A DNA stretch of 64,000 bases from positions 2,356,001 through 2,420,000 of the forward strand of contig NZ_CP070225.1 in NCBI RefSeq assembly GCF_021631985.1. Direction: 5' to 3'. The DNA comes from Sandaracinus amylolyticus. Its GTDB lineage: Bacteria > Myxococcota_A > Polyangia > Polyangiales > Sandaracinaceae. The translations under genes were made by a program, and so were the position numbers. Shown piece by piece: positions 51,724-59,803 of the stretch (the stretch's first letter is position 1; each line of letters begins with the position of its first letter). The notes beneath the pieces were generated by a model, which did not search any database, was not told the origin of the DNA, and was given only the letters and a program-made list of their open reading frames with translations.

Positions 51724-53228
51724 CAGCGCGCGCCTCCCGCCTCGAGCGCGCGTGCGATGGCGCGGCGCGCCTCGACGCGATCGTCGAAGTCGATCTTGGT
51801 GGTGCCCAGGATCTGGTAGTCCTCGTGGCCCTTGCCCGCGATGAGCACGGTGTCTCCCGAGCGCGCCGCGGCGAGCGCGAGATCGATCGCGCGGCGGCGA
51901 TCGACCTCGACGACGTGACCGCGCGACGACGACGCGAGCGCGTCGAGCGCGATCGCGGGCAGTGCGGCGACGCCGGGCACGATCATGTCGACGATCGCGC
52001 GGGGATCCTCGGTGCGCGGGTTGTCGCTGGTGATCACCACGACATCGGCGCGCGTGGCGGCGGCCTCGCCCATCTTCGGGCGCTTGCCGCGATCACGATC
52101 GCCGCCGCAGCCGAACACGCACACGAGGCGCCCCGGCGTGAGCGGGCGGAGCGCATCGAGCACGTTCGCGAGCGCGTCGGGCGAGTGCGCGTAGTCGACG
52201 AGCACCGCGACGTCGCGCGGATCCTCCACGCGCTCGAGGCGCCCGGGCGCGCCCTTCGCGGCGCGCAGCGCGCGCGACACGTCCGACGGCGCGAGCCCGG
52301 CCGCGAGCAGACATCCTGCCGCGACCAGGAGGTTGTCGAGGTTGTGCGCGCCGAGCAGCGCGCTCTCGATGCGCAGCGAGCCCCACGGGGTGCTCGCGTC
52401 GCAGCGCACTCCGTCGCGATCGATCGCGACGTTCGTCGCTCGGATCGTCGCGTCGCGATGACGCGAGAGCGTGTGCACCTTCGTCGGTCCGGTGATGCGC
52501 GCAGCGAGCTCGGCGCCCATCGGATCGTCGATGCGCACCACCGCGTGGCGCGGCGCGAGCTCGGTGAAGAGGCGCGCCTTCGCCTCGAAGTACGCCTCCA
52601 TCGAGCCGTGGAAGTCGAGGTGATCCTGGGTGAGGTTCGTGAACGCCGCGACCTCGAAGTGGATGCCGTCGGCACGGTGGAGCGCGAGCGCGTGGCTCGA
52701 GACCTCCATCACGAGGTGCGTCGCGCGCGCGTCGACCATGCGCCGCGCGAAGCGCGCGATCGCGTCGGCCTCGGGCGTGGTGAACGCGCTCTGCTCGCGG
52801 AAGCCCGGGCCGCGCGTCTCGACGGTGCCGAGCAGGGCAGGGCGCTGCGCGAGCGCGGTCAGCGCCTCGTCGATCAGCCACGTCGTCGTGGTCTTGCCGT
52901 TGGTGCCGGTCACACCGATGCACGCGAGCGACGCGGTGGGATCGCCGTACACGTGGTGCGACGCGATCGCGAGCGCGCGACGCGCATCGGACACGCGAAT
53001 CTGCGGCGCCTCGAGCTCGATCCACTCCTCGGTGATCACCGCGACCGCACCGCGCGCGATCGCGCCCGCCGCGAACTCGGTGCCGCGCGCCTTCTGCCCC
53101 GCGATCGCGACGAACACGTCGCCCGCCTCGATCGCGCGCGAGTCGTGGCGCACGCCGCGCGCGACGATCGATGCATCCCCGTGGAGCTCCGCGCCGAGCG
53201 CGCGCTGCAGCTCGCCCAGCGTGCTCAT
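51723..53228 (-). CDS. murE: UDP-N-acetylmuramoyl-L-alanyl-D-glutamate:2,6-diaminopimelate ligase
   Basis: The 501-residue enzyme adds the third amino acid of the stem peptide. ATP loop GVTGTNGKTTTTW (residues 105-117), HLVMEVSSHAL, FTNLTQDHLDFHGSMEAY and VDYAHSPDAL are typical. The sequence D402-N-P-R405 in SDNPRTEDP is the DAP-specific motif (lysine-adding enzymes have D(D/N)P(N/A)), so the peptidoglycan is of the meso-DAP type. ATG 53228 overlaps the ftsI stop (ATGA); upstream in-frame residues belong to the ftsI region. Confidence 0.97.
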   Translation of the reverse strand: MSTLGELQRALGAELHGDASIVARGVRHDSRAIEAGDVFVAIAGQKARGTEFAAGAIARGAVAVITEEWIELEAPQIRVSDARRALAIASHHVYGDPTASLACIGVTGTNGKTTTTWLIDEALTALAQRPALLGTVETRGPGFREQSAFTTPEADAIARFARRMVDARATHLVMEVSSHALALHRADGIHFEVAAFTNLTQDHLDFHGSMEAYFEAKARLFTELAPRHAVVRIDDPMGAELAARITGPTKVHTLSRHRDATIRATNVAIDRDGVRCDASTPWGSLRIESALLGAHNLDNLLVAAGCLLAAGLAPSDVSRALRAAKGAPGRLERVEDPRDVAVLVDYAHSPDALANVLDALRPLTPGRLVCVFGCGGDRDRGKRPKMGEAAATRADVVVITSDNPRTEDPRAIVDMIVPGVAALPAIALDALASSSRGHVVEVDRRRAIDLALAAARSGDTVLIAGKGHEDYQILGTTKIDFDDRVEARRAIARALEAGGAR

Positions 53229-55423
53229 CGCCGAGCCCTCGCGCGCGCCGGCGCGCTGATCACGATCGCGCCCGTCGCCGCGGCGGCGTCGGTCGCGGCC
53301 TCGGCCGTCTCGGTCGCTTCCTCGATCATCGCCGGCTCGTGCCACACCGGCGCCTCGAGTACGACCCGGACGCGCGCGCCGCGCGCCACGATCCCACCCG
53401 CGGCCGGCGTCTGCGCGACCGCGACGCCGGTGCCCTCGAGCTGCGCCTCGAGCCCCGCCTCCGCGAGCACGACCAGCGCGCGCCGCGCGCCCACGCCGCG
53501 CAGATCGGGCACCAGCACCTCGCCCTCGGCGGGCTCGCGCACCTCGACCTCGGGGGCCGCCGCGATCTCGGTCTCGACGCCGGCCTCGCGCTCCTCGCGC
53601 GCACGCTGGCGCTCTTCACGCGCGCGCTGACGCTCCTCGCGCACGCGACGACGACCTTCGCGCTCGATGTCCGCGAGCACCTCGCCGCCGCCCGACGCGG
53701 GCACGCCGAGGTGTCGCAGCGTCGCCTCGCCGACGCGCCGGAACACCGGGCCCGCGACCACGCCGCCGTAGTGATCGATCATCGGCTCGTCGATCACGAC
53801 CGCGATCACCACGCGCGGTGCGTCCGCCGGCGCGAAGCCCACGAACGACGCGGTGTAGAGGCCCGCCTCGTAGCCGCCGCGACGGTAGTCCGCCTTCTGC
53901 GCGGTGCCGGTCTTTCCCGCGACGAGGTAGCCGTCGATCGCGGCCTCGAGGCCGGTGCCTTCTTCGCCGGTGACGCCGGTGAGCATGTCGCTCACCAGGC
54001 GCGCGGTGGCGCGCGGCACCACCTGACGGCGCACGCGCGGGCTCGCCTCCTCGACGACCTCGCTGCGCGCATCGACGACGCGACGGATCAGCGTCGGCTC
54101 CATCAGGCGCCCGCCGTTCGCGACCGCGCTCATCGCGGTCGCGAGCTGGATGGTGGTGATCGACATGCCCTGCCCGAACGAGATCGTGGCGAGATCCATG
54201 TCGTACCAGCGCTGGTGGTGCCGCAGGATCCCGCCCGTTTCGCCGGGGAGCGGCAGGCCGGTGGGCTCGCCGAACCCGAAGCGACGCAGGCCGCGATAGA
54301 GCCCGCTGCGACCGAGCGACATGCCGATCAGCGTCGCGCCGATGTTGCTCGAGTGCGCGAGGATCTCGGCGGGCGTGAGCACGCCGTAGTCGCGTCCGTG
54401 ATCACCGATCGAGTTGCCCTCGCTGTCGATCACGAGGCGATGCCGCTCGTCGCCGCTGCAGTCGAACTCCTGGTTCGGCCGCACCATGCCCGCGGCGAGC
54501 GCGGCCGCGACGGTGAAGGTCTTGATCGTCGAGCCCGGCTCGAAGCGATCGGTGATCGCGCGGTTGCGGCGATGCGACGCGGGCGACGCGCCGGCGTCGT
54601 TCGGATCGAAGGTCGGGAAATTCGCGAGCGCGAGGATCTCGCCGTTCGCGGGATCCATCACGACCACGCTGCCCGACTGCGCCTCGAAGGTGCGCACCGC
54701 GAGCGCGAGCTCGCGCTCCGCGACGTGCTGGACGGTCTTGTCGATCGTGAGATAGAGGTCGTCGCCCTGCGCCGCGCGATCGTCGAGCAGCGTCTCGCTG
54801 AACACGACGCGACCACGGCGATCGACGGTCGCGGGGACGCTCTCGGTCGAGCCGTGGAGGCGCTCCTCCATCGAGAGCTCGAGGCCCTCGATGCCGACTC
54901 CGTCGACGTTCGCGAAGCCGAGCAGGTGCGCCGCGAGATCGTGGTTCGGATAGAACCGACGCGACTCGCGCGTGAGCTCGATCCCGGGGATCGCCATCGC
55001 GCGCACCGCGGCCGCCTCCTGCGGCGTGACCTGGCGCTCGATCCACGCGAAGTAGCGATCGCTCGACAGACGCGAGAGCACGCGCTCGCGATCGACGCCG
55101 AGCGCGGCCGAGAGACGGATCGCCGCGCTCTCCACGTCGACGTTCTCGCGCCGCATCTGGCGCGGGTTCGCGTAGACGCTCTCGACGTCGACGCTCACCG
55201 CGAGCTCGGCGCCGTGGCGGTCGTAGATGGTCCCGCGCTTGGGCGCGAGCCGCACGTCGCGCAGCTGCTGCTCGTCCGCCTCGCGACGCAGCTCCGCGCC
55301 CTGCGAGATCTGCAGGTCGTACGCGCGGTGCAGCACCGCGCTCGCGCCGACCATCAAGAGGAGCGCGAGCAGCGCGATGCGCACCTTGACCCAACGGCGG
55401 CGCGAGGGATCGAGATTCCTCAT
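53225..55423 (-). CDS. ftsI: Division-specific transpeptidase FtsI/PBP3 with C-terminal PASTA domain
   Basis: The 732-residue protein has a cytosolic start, one membrane helix (15-32), a PBP dimerisation domain and a transpeptidase domain with S298-T-I-K301, S358-S-N360 and K504-T-G506. It cross-links septal peptidoglycan with FtsW. After the catalytic domain comes a charged coiled segment with the repeated unit RQRAREE (about 605-625). A PASTA domain at about 640-705 (VLVPDLRGVGARRALVVLAEAGLEAQL...) and an alanine-rich tail follow. PASTA on FtsI is unusual for Escherichia-type enzymes and recalls SpoVD/Gram-positive PBPs. The ATG overlaps ftsL. Confidence 0.95.
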   Translation of the reverse strand: MRNLDPSRRRWVKVRIALLALLLMVGASAVLHRAYDLQISQGAELRREADEQQLRDVRLAPKRGTIYDRHGAELAVSVDVESVYANPRQMRRENVDVESAAIRLSAALGVDRERVLSRLSSDRYFAWIERQVTPQEAAAVRAMAIPGIELTRESRRFYPNHDLAAHLLGFANVDGVGIEGLELSMEERLHGSTESVPATVDRRGRVVFSETLLDDRAAQGDDLYLTIDKTVQHVAERELALAVRTFEAQSGSVVVMDPANGEILALANFPTFDPNDAGASPASHRRNRAITDRFEPGSTIKTFTVAAALAAGMVRPNQEFDCSGDERHRLVIDSEGNSIGDHGRDYGVLTPAEILAHSSNIGATLIGMSLGRSGLYRGLRRFGFGEPTGLPLPGETGGILRHHQRWYDMDLATISFGQGMSITTIQLATAMSAVANGGRLMEPTLIRRVVDARSEVVEEASPRVRRQVVPRATARLVSDMLTGVTGEEGTGLEAAIDGYLVAGKTGTAQKADYRRGGYEAGLYTASFVGFAPADAPRVVIAVVIDEPMIDHYGGVVAGPVFRRVGEATLRHLGVPASGGGEVLADIEREGRRRVREERQRAREERQRAREEREAGVETEIAAAPEVEVREPAEGEVLVPDLRGVGARRALVVLAEAGLEAQLEGTGVAVAQTPAAGGIVARGARVRVVLEAPVWHEPAMIEEATETAEAATDAAAATGAIVISAPARARARR

Positions 55424-55734
55424 CGCATCCTCCCCGAGGGCCGGCGCCCGCTGCGCTGTCCGATCGACACCACGCGCGAGGGATCGGGCACGTCCATCGC
55501 GAGCGTGCCGCGCGCCACCGCCTCGACGCGCTCGGGCTCGCGCAGCGTCGCCGCTTCGATCGAGAGGAGGCGGCGCTGCTCGATGAGCCGGCGCTGCTCG
55601 CGGCGCGCCTGACCGACGTCGTAGCCGAGGCGCACGGTCTCGAGCCGCAGCGAGAGGTGCGCGACGAACGCCGCCGCGGTCGCGAGCACCGCCGCCGCCC
55701 AGAGCACGAGGAAGCGCGTCTTCATCGCGTTCAT
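55420..55734 (-). CDS. ftsL: FtsL-like cell-division protein
   Basis: The 104-residue bitopic protein has a short cytosolic start, one membrane helix (about 8-27, LVLWAAAVLATAAAFVAHLSL), then a leucine/arginine-rich coiled coil (RLETVRLGYDVGQARREQRRLIEQRRLLSIEAATLREPERVEAVARGTL). The size, topology and place between rsmH and ftsI are those of FtsL; sequence is poorly conserved in this family. FtsL with FtsB/FtsQ activates FtsWI. The ATG 55734 overlaps the rsmH stop; ATG 55725 is possible too. Confidence 0.85.
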   Translation of the reverse strand: MNAMKTRFLVLWAAAVLATAAAFVAHLSLRLETVRLGYDVGQARREQRRLIEQRRLLSIEAATLREPERVEAVARGTLAMDVPDPSRVVSIGQRSGRRPSGRMR

Positions 55735-56615
55735 CGCGGGAGCCTCCTCGCGGCGCGCAGCTTCGCGCTGCGAGCGCGCGGGTTGCGATCGTTCTCCTCG
55801 TCGCTCGCGATGATCGGCTTCTTCGTCGTGGGCTCGAGCCGCTCGTCGCCGCGGAACGCGCGCTTCACCGCGCGATCCTCGAGCGAGTGGAAGCTGATGA
55901 TCGCGGCGACACCACCGTCGACGAGCACGTCGGGCACCGCCGCGAGCAGCGCGTCGAGCTGGTCGAGCTCGCCGTTCACCGCGAGGCGCAGCGCCTGGAA
56001 CGTGCGCGTCGCGGGATCGATCCCGCCGGTGCGGCGCGGCCCGAGGACCGACACCGTCGCGCGGCGCAGATCGCCGGTGGTGTTCATCTCACCGCTCGCC
56101 TCGAGGCGCTTGATGGCGCGCGCCATCGGGCGGCTGCGACGCTCCTCGCCGAGCCGGAAGATCAGGTTCGCGAGCTCCTGCTCGCTGGTCTCCGCGATCA
56201 GCTCGCGCGCGCTCAGCCCGCGCGTCGGATCCATGCGCATGTCGAGCGGGCCCTCGGCGCGGAACGAGAACCCGCGCGTCGCGTCGTCGAGCTGCGGCGA
56301 GCTCACGCCGAGATCCGCGAGCAGCCCGTCGACGCGCTGGTCGCCGAGCACGTTCTGCAGCTCGGCGAACGCGCCGTGAACGAGCTGCACACGATCGCCG
56401 AAGCGCGCGAGGCGCGGCGCGGTCTCCTCGAGCGCGCGGGGATCGCGATCGATGCCGATCAGCCGACCATCGGGCGCGCTCGCCTCGAGGATCGCCTCCG
56501 AGTGCCCGCCACGACCGAGCGTCGCGTCGACGTAGAGCCCGCCGCTCTTCGGCGCGAGCTGCGCGAGGACCTCGGCGAGGAGCACCGGCGCATGCGTGTA
56601 GACGGTGTCGCTCAC
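55731..56615 (-). CDS. rsmH: 16S rRNA (cytosine-1402-N4)-methyltransferase
   Basis: The 294-residue protein (MraW) uses S-adenosylmethionine to methylate C1402 of 16S rRNA. Motifs: YTHAPVLLAEVLAQL, YVDATLGRGGHSEAIL (SAM motif I), GIDRDPRALE, DGLLADLGVSSPQLDDATRGFSFRAEGPLDMRMDP, TFQALRLAVNGELDQLD and ISFHSLEDRAVKRAF. All blocks are complete. The start is the GTG at 56615 overlapping the mraZ stop (GTGA), matching VSDTVYTHAPVLL. Confidence 0.97.
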   Translation of the reverse strand: MSDTVYTHAPVLLAEVLAQLAPKSGGLYVDATLGRGGHSEAILEASAPDGRLIGIDRDPRALEETAPRLARFGDRVQLVHGAFAELQNVLGDQRVDGLLADLGVSSPQLDDATRGFSFRAEGPLDMRMDPTRGLSARELIAETSEQELANLIFRLGEERRSRPMARAIKRLEASGEMNTTGDLRRATVSVLGPRRTGGIDPATRTFQALRLAVNGELDQLDALLAAVPDVLVDGGVAAIISFHSLEDRAVKRAFRGDERLEPTTKKPIIASDEENDRNPRARSAKLRAARRLPR

Positions 56616-57064
56616 AGCCCCAGCTCCGCGAGGCGCTCGGCCATCTTCTGCTTCGCGCTCTCGTCCGCGAGCACCTGCGCGCGCAGACCGGCGAAGCGCT
56701 CCTTCGACCAGAGCTCGATGTGCTTGCCCATGCCGGCCCAGAGCGCCTCGCGCTCGAGCTCCGCGAGCTCGCGCAGCGTCTGCGGGATCAGCAGGCGACC
56801 CACCTTGTCGAGCTCCACCTCGACCGCGCCCGACACGTAGAGACGGCGGATCATCGCGACGCTCGGATCGAATCGTGGAAGCTGCGAGAGCCGCTCCTCG
56901 AACGCGATCCACTCCTTCATCGGATAGGCGACGAGGCAGGGATCCACCCCGGCCGTGATCACGAGGCGCGACTCGCCCTGCGCCGCGAGGATCTCGCGGA
57001 AACGCGAGGGGACGGAGGTCCGCCCCTTCTCGTCGATCGCATGCGCGTACTGCCCTCGGAACAA
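56612..57064 (-). CDS. mraZ: Transcriptional regulator MraZ
   Basis: The 150-residue protein has two AbrB-like SpoVT halves: FRGQYAHAIDEKGRTSVPSRFREIL and LYVSGAVEVELDKVGRLLIPQTLREL. Both contain the 'D..GR..IP' motif. MraZ forms a ring that binds direct repeats before its own gene and represses the dcw cluster. Three matching repeats are at 57115-57140. The start codon is TTG (57064-57062) with AGGAGG upstream, and that ribosome binding site can fold into a hairpin with the bases before it. Confidence 0.96.
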   Translation of the reverse strand: MFRGQYAHAIDEKGRTSVPSRFREILAAQGESRLVITAGVDPCLVAYPMKEWIAFEERLSQLPRFDPSVAMIRRLYVSGAVEVELDKVGRLLIPQTLRELAELEREALWAGMGKHIELWSKERFAGLRAQVLADESAKQKMAERLAELGL

Positions 57065-57069
57065 ACCGC

Positions 57070-57085
57070 CTCCTCGTCAGAGGAG
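57070..57085 (-). promoter_or_regulatory. Hairpin over the mraZ ribosome binding site
   Basis: CTCCTC-GTCA-GAGGAG is a perfect six-base-pair stem-loop. On the minus strand its 3' arm is the GAGGAG of the mraZ Shine-Dalgarno, so folding would block initiation at the TTG. Confidence 0.45.
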
Positions 57086-57114
57086 CCTCGGAAGCGTTCG
57101 CAGTGCCGCGGCCT

Positions 57115-57140
57115 GGCACCGCTTACCACCGCTTCCCACC
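57115..57140 (-). promoter_or_regulatory. MraZ operator: three direct repeats with ten-base period
   Basis: On the minus strand the repeats read GTGGG, GTGGT and GTGCC, each ten bases apart, within the unit AAGCGGTGNN. This matches the TGGG-N5-TGGG-N5-TGGG arrangement bound by Escherichia coli MraZ. The boxes begin at about +1 of the predicted transcript. Confidence 0.72.
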
Positions 57141-57147
57141 GCGGCCG

Positions 57148-57177
57148 AACCTACGGGAGCGATCCCAGCGCTGTCAA
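57148..57177 (-). promoter_or_regulatory. Promoter of the dcw cluster (Pmra)
   Basis: On the minus strand a perfect TTGACA (57177-57172) is followed after 18 bases by TAGGTT (57153-57148). Transcription should start near 57141, just ahead of the MraZ boxes, giving a leader of about 77 bases with a Shine-Dalgarno. Confidence 0.7.
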
Positions 57178-57312
57178 CTTCGCACCGGACGCGGATCGCA
57201 CGATTTCGTCGATGATCGCAGGTCCACTCGGCGAGGTGGTAGAAAGTGGATCGAAACCCCGCTCCACCGATCTGATCGAGTGTTCATGTCGGAGGCGCTC
57301 GGGCGACGCGGT

Positions 57313-57318
57313 TAGAGT
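57313..57318 (+). promoter_or_regulatory. Candidate -10 element of the small membrane-anchored gene
   Basis: TAGAGT ends eight bases before the ATG at 57327 and two before the ATG at 57321, so a leaderless mRNA favours 57327. No -35 is clear. Confidence 0.3.
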
Positions 57319-57326
57319 CGATGGGG

Positions 57327-57659
57327 ATGGACGAGGACCTGGAGCGCGCGTGGAACGAGGTGCTCGCCGCGTGGGACGACGGCGATCGGCACAAGCGCTT
57401 CCTCGTGCTCGCGGAGACGACCGATCGCCTCGCCGAGGCGGGCCGCCGCTATCGCGAGGTGAAGGAGCACGATCCCGCGCGGCGCGCGGACGCGGAGCGG
57501 CGCATCGACGAGATCCTCGGGCGCGCGATGGCGCGCATGAAGGTCATCGAGCAGAGCGACCCGAAGCCCTCGCGCGGCAAGATCGAGTGGATCGCGTTCG
57601 GCGTGAGCGCGGCGCTGATCGCAGCCGCGCTGTACCAGCTGCTCGGCCGCGGACCCTGA
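57327..57659 (+). CDS. Small tail-anchored membrane protein, unknown
   Basis: The 110-residue protein is soluble and highly charged over the first 85 residues (MDEDLERAWNEVLAAWDDGDRHKRFLVLAETTDRLAEAGRRYREVKEHDP...), largely helical. It ends in one membrane helix (about 87-105, IEWIAFGVSAALIAAALYQLL). A protein of this topology displays its helical head in the cytosol. No family was recognised. It precedes the MglA-like GTPase in the same direction with a 60-base gap and could act with it at the membrane. The alternative ATG is 57321. Confidence 0.7.
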   Translation: MDEDLERAWNEVLAAWDDGDRHKRFLVLAETTDRLAEAGRRYREVKEHDPARRADAERRIDEILGRAMARMKVIEQSDPKPSRGKIEWIAFGVSAALIAAALYQLLGRGP

Positions 57660-57676
57660 GTACGCGATCTCCGTGA

Positions 57677-57706
57677 TTGCGCCGGGGCGCAGCGTGCGCG
57701 TAGCCT
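57677..57706 (+). promoter_or_regulatory. Candidate promoter of the MglA-like gene
   Basis: TTGCGC (57677-57682), an 18-base spacer and TAGCCT (57701-57706), 13 bases before the ATG at 57720. No Shine-Dalgarno lies in the short leader. Confidence 0.4.
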
Positions 57707-57719
57707 GGGTCGCCGCGCC

Positions 57720-58400
57720 ATGCAGCTCGATTTCAAGGCACGCGAGCTGACCGTCAAGCTCGTCTATTACGGGCCGGCGCTCAGCGGGAAGACCACCAAC
57801 CTCCAGGCGGTGCACGAGCTCGTCTCGCCGCAGGCGCGTGGTCGCCTGATGACGCTCGAGACGAAGGACGACCGCACGCTCTTCTTCGATCTGCTGCCGC
57901 TCTCGGTGCAGGCGGGGCGGGGCCTCTCGGTCCGCATCAAGCTGTTCACCGTTCCCGGCCAGGTCATCCACAACGCGACGCGCCGGCTCGTGCTCCAGGG
58001 CGCCGACGGAGTCGCGTTCATCGCGGACTCGCAGCGCGCCGAGACCAAGGCGAACGCCGCGGCGTTCGTGAACCTGCGCCAGAACCTCGTCGAGAACGGG
58101 ATCGATCCCGCGGCGATGCCGCTGGTGATCCAGTTCAACAAGCGCGACATGCCCGACGTGCGCACCGACGTCGAGATCGACGCGCTCGCGGCGAAGGGCA
58201 AGGAGCCCGTCTACAAGGCGATCGCGCTGCGCGGGCACGGCGTGCTCGAGACGCTGATCGGCCTCTTCGAGATCACGTGGAGCAAGCTCGAGCGCGAGCA
58301 CCAGCTCGCCGAGAAGTTCGGCGTGCAGGGCGCGGATCTGCTCGGCGAGGTGCGCACCAAGCTCGGCATCGAGCCGGCGCGGCGGGAGGTGGCACCGTGA
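57720..58400 (+). CDS. MglA-like small GTPase
   Basis: The 226-residue Ras-like GTPase has the P-loop GPALSGKTTNLQ, the switch region with TLFFDLLPL, the TVPGQ motif (in place of DTAGQ), QFNKRDMPD (the guanine-specific NKxD) and a final helix. TVPGQ and RTLFFDLLP are the marks of the MglA family, which sets cell polarity and motor direction in Myxococcus. The C-terminal extension of about 30 residues (EKFGVQGADLLGEVRTKLGIEP) is not in canonical MglA. No MglB is adjacent. Its stop overlaps the kinase gene (GTGA), so a histidine kinase is made with it. Confidence 0.88.
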   Translation: MQLDFKARELTVKLVYYGPALSGKTTNLQAVHELVSPQARGRLMTLETKDDRTLFFDLLPLSVQAGRGLSVRIKLFTVPGQVIHNATRRLVLQGADGVAFIADSQRAETKANAAAFVNLRQNLVENGIDPAAMPLVIQFNKRDMPDVRTDVEIDALAAKGKEPVYKAIALRGHGVLETLIGLFEITWSKLEREHQLAEKFGVQGADLLGEVRTKLGIEPARREVAP

Positions 58401-59803
58401 GCAGCGCGGTGGACACCGAGCTCAGCCTCGCGGACGTCGCGCGCCTCGAGGACGTGGTCGATCGTGCCGCGCTCGCCGAGGTGTGTCGCTCGTTCTTCGA
58501 GCTGTTCTCGCTGCCCGTGCGGGTGTTCTCGCGCGACGGGACGTTGCTGAGCGACGTGCACGAGGAGCAGGCGATCTGCCGCTACGTGAACGGGTTCGCG
58601 CCCGGTCGCGCGGCGTGCAGCAAGCTCGTGGGCGAGGTGCGCGCGATCGATCCCGAGGACGGACCGGTCGAGCATCCGTGCTTCACCGGCGCGTGTTATC
58701 GCGTGGTGCCGATCCACTACCAGGGCCGGCGATTGGGCCGCTTCGTGGTCGGTCCGTACATGCCCGCGGAGCGACGCGAGGTGCCGCGCTCGCTGCTGGT
58801 GCTCGACGATCGCATCGATCCGCGGGCGGCGCGCGACGCGCTCGGCGAGATGCCGCGGGTGCGTCAGGAGACGATCGAGCGCATCACCGAGCACCTTCGT
58901 CGGGTGCTCGATCTGATCCTGTTCTCGGGGCACCGCGCGTACCTCACGAGCCAGATGCACGTCGCGAGCGTGCGCGAGAGCTACCGCGAGCTCACCGAGA
59001 AGACGCAGCGCCTGCAGGACGCCTACGATCGACTGAAGGAGCTCGACCGCCTCAAGTCGAACTTCCTCGCGACGGTGAGCCACGAGCTGCGCACGCCGCT
59101 GACCTCGATCATCGGGTACAGCGACATGCTCGCGTCGGGCATCGCGGGCGAGCTCAACGGCGAGCAGCAGGAGTTCGTCGAGACGATCCGGAGCAAGGGC
59201 GATCACCTGCTCGCGCTGATCACGAGCCTGCTCGATCTGAACAAGCTGGAGCAGGGCAACCTCCCGCTGCGTCGCGAGCCGGTCACGCCCTCTGCGCTGA
59301 TCGACGATCTCGCGAAGACGGTGCTCCCCCAGGCGCAGAAGAAGGGCGTGCGGGTCGAGGTCGACGTGCAGGGCGCGCGCGAGCCGATGCCGCTCGACCC
59401 GGTGCGCATCAAGCAGGTGCTCTTCAACCTCGCGGAGAACGCGATCAAGTTCACGCCGAAGGGCGGCAGCGTGCGCTTCGGCGTGCGCACGACCGAGATG
59501 GTCGACGGCGAGGGCGACGAGGGCGCGCTCGGGCTGGTGCTGATGGCGGCGCCGCGTCGTGCGGTCGAGTTCTCGATCACCGACTCGGGCATCGGGATCC
59601 CGGCGTCCGAGCACCAGAAGATCTTCGACGCGTTCTACCAGGTCGACGGCAGCTCGACGCGCGAGCACGGCGGCACGGGGCTCGGGCTCTCGATCGTGAA
59701 GCGGCTCGTCGATGCGCATGGCGGTCGCGTGTGGGTCGAGAGCAAGCCGGGCGAGGGCGCGACGTTCCGGGTCGCGATCCCCGAGCCCGACGAGCTCGCG
59801 TGA
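58397..59803 (+). CDS. Sensor histidine kinase with PocR ligand-binding domain
   Basis: The 468-residue soluble protein has an N-terminal PocR-type domain at about 8-175 (LADVARLEDVVDRAALAEVCRSFFELFSLPVRVFSRDGTLL...CRYVNGFAPGRAACSKLV...HPCFTGACYRVVPIHYQGRRLGRFVVGPY) with five cysteines. Then come a coiled coil, HisKA with its histidine in TVSHELRTPLTSIIGY and an ATPase domain (N box NLAENAIKFTP; G boxes DSGIGIP and GGTGLGLSIV). PocR domains bind small hydrocarbon-derived ligands in known cases. No receiver is nearby. The start is the GTG overlapping the mglA-like stop; thiL overlaps its end. Confidence 0.88.
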   Translation: MSSAVDTELSLADVARLEDVVDRAALAEVCRSFFELFSLPVRVFSRDGTLLSDVHEEQAICRYVNGFAPGRAACSKLVGEVRAIDPEDGPVEHPCFTGACYRVVPIHYQGRRLGRFVVGPYMPAERREVPRSLLVLDDRIDPRAARDALGEMPRVRQETIERITEHLRRVLDLILFSGHRAYLTSQMHVASVRESYRELTEKTQRLQDAYDRLKELDRLKSNFLATVSHELRTPLTSIIGYSDMLASGIAGELNGEQQEFVETIRSKGDHLLALITSLLDLNKLEQGNLPLRREPVTPSALIDDLAKTVLPQAQKKGVRVEVDVQGAREPMPLDPVRIKQVLFNLAENAIKFTPKGGSVRFGVRTTEMVDGEGDEGALGLVLMAAPRRAVEFSITDSGIGIPASEHQKIFDAFYQVDGSSTREHGGTGLGLSIVKRLVDAHGGRVWVESKPGEGATFRVAIPEPDELA

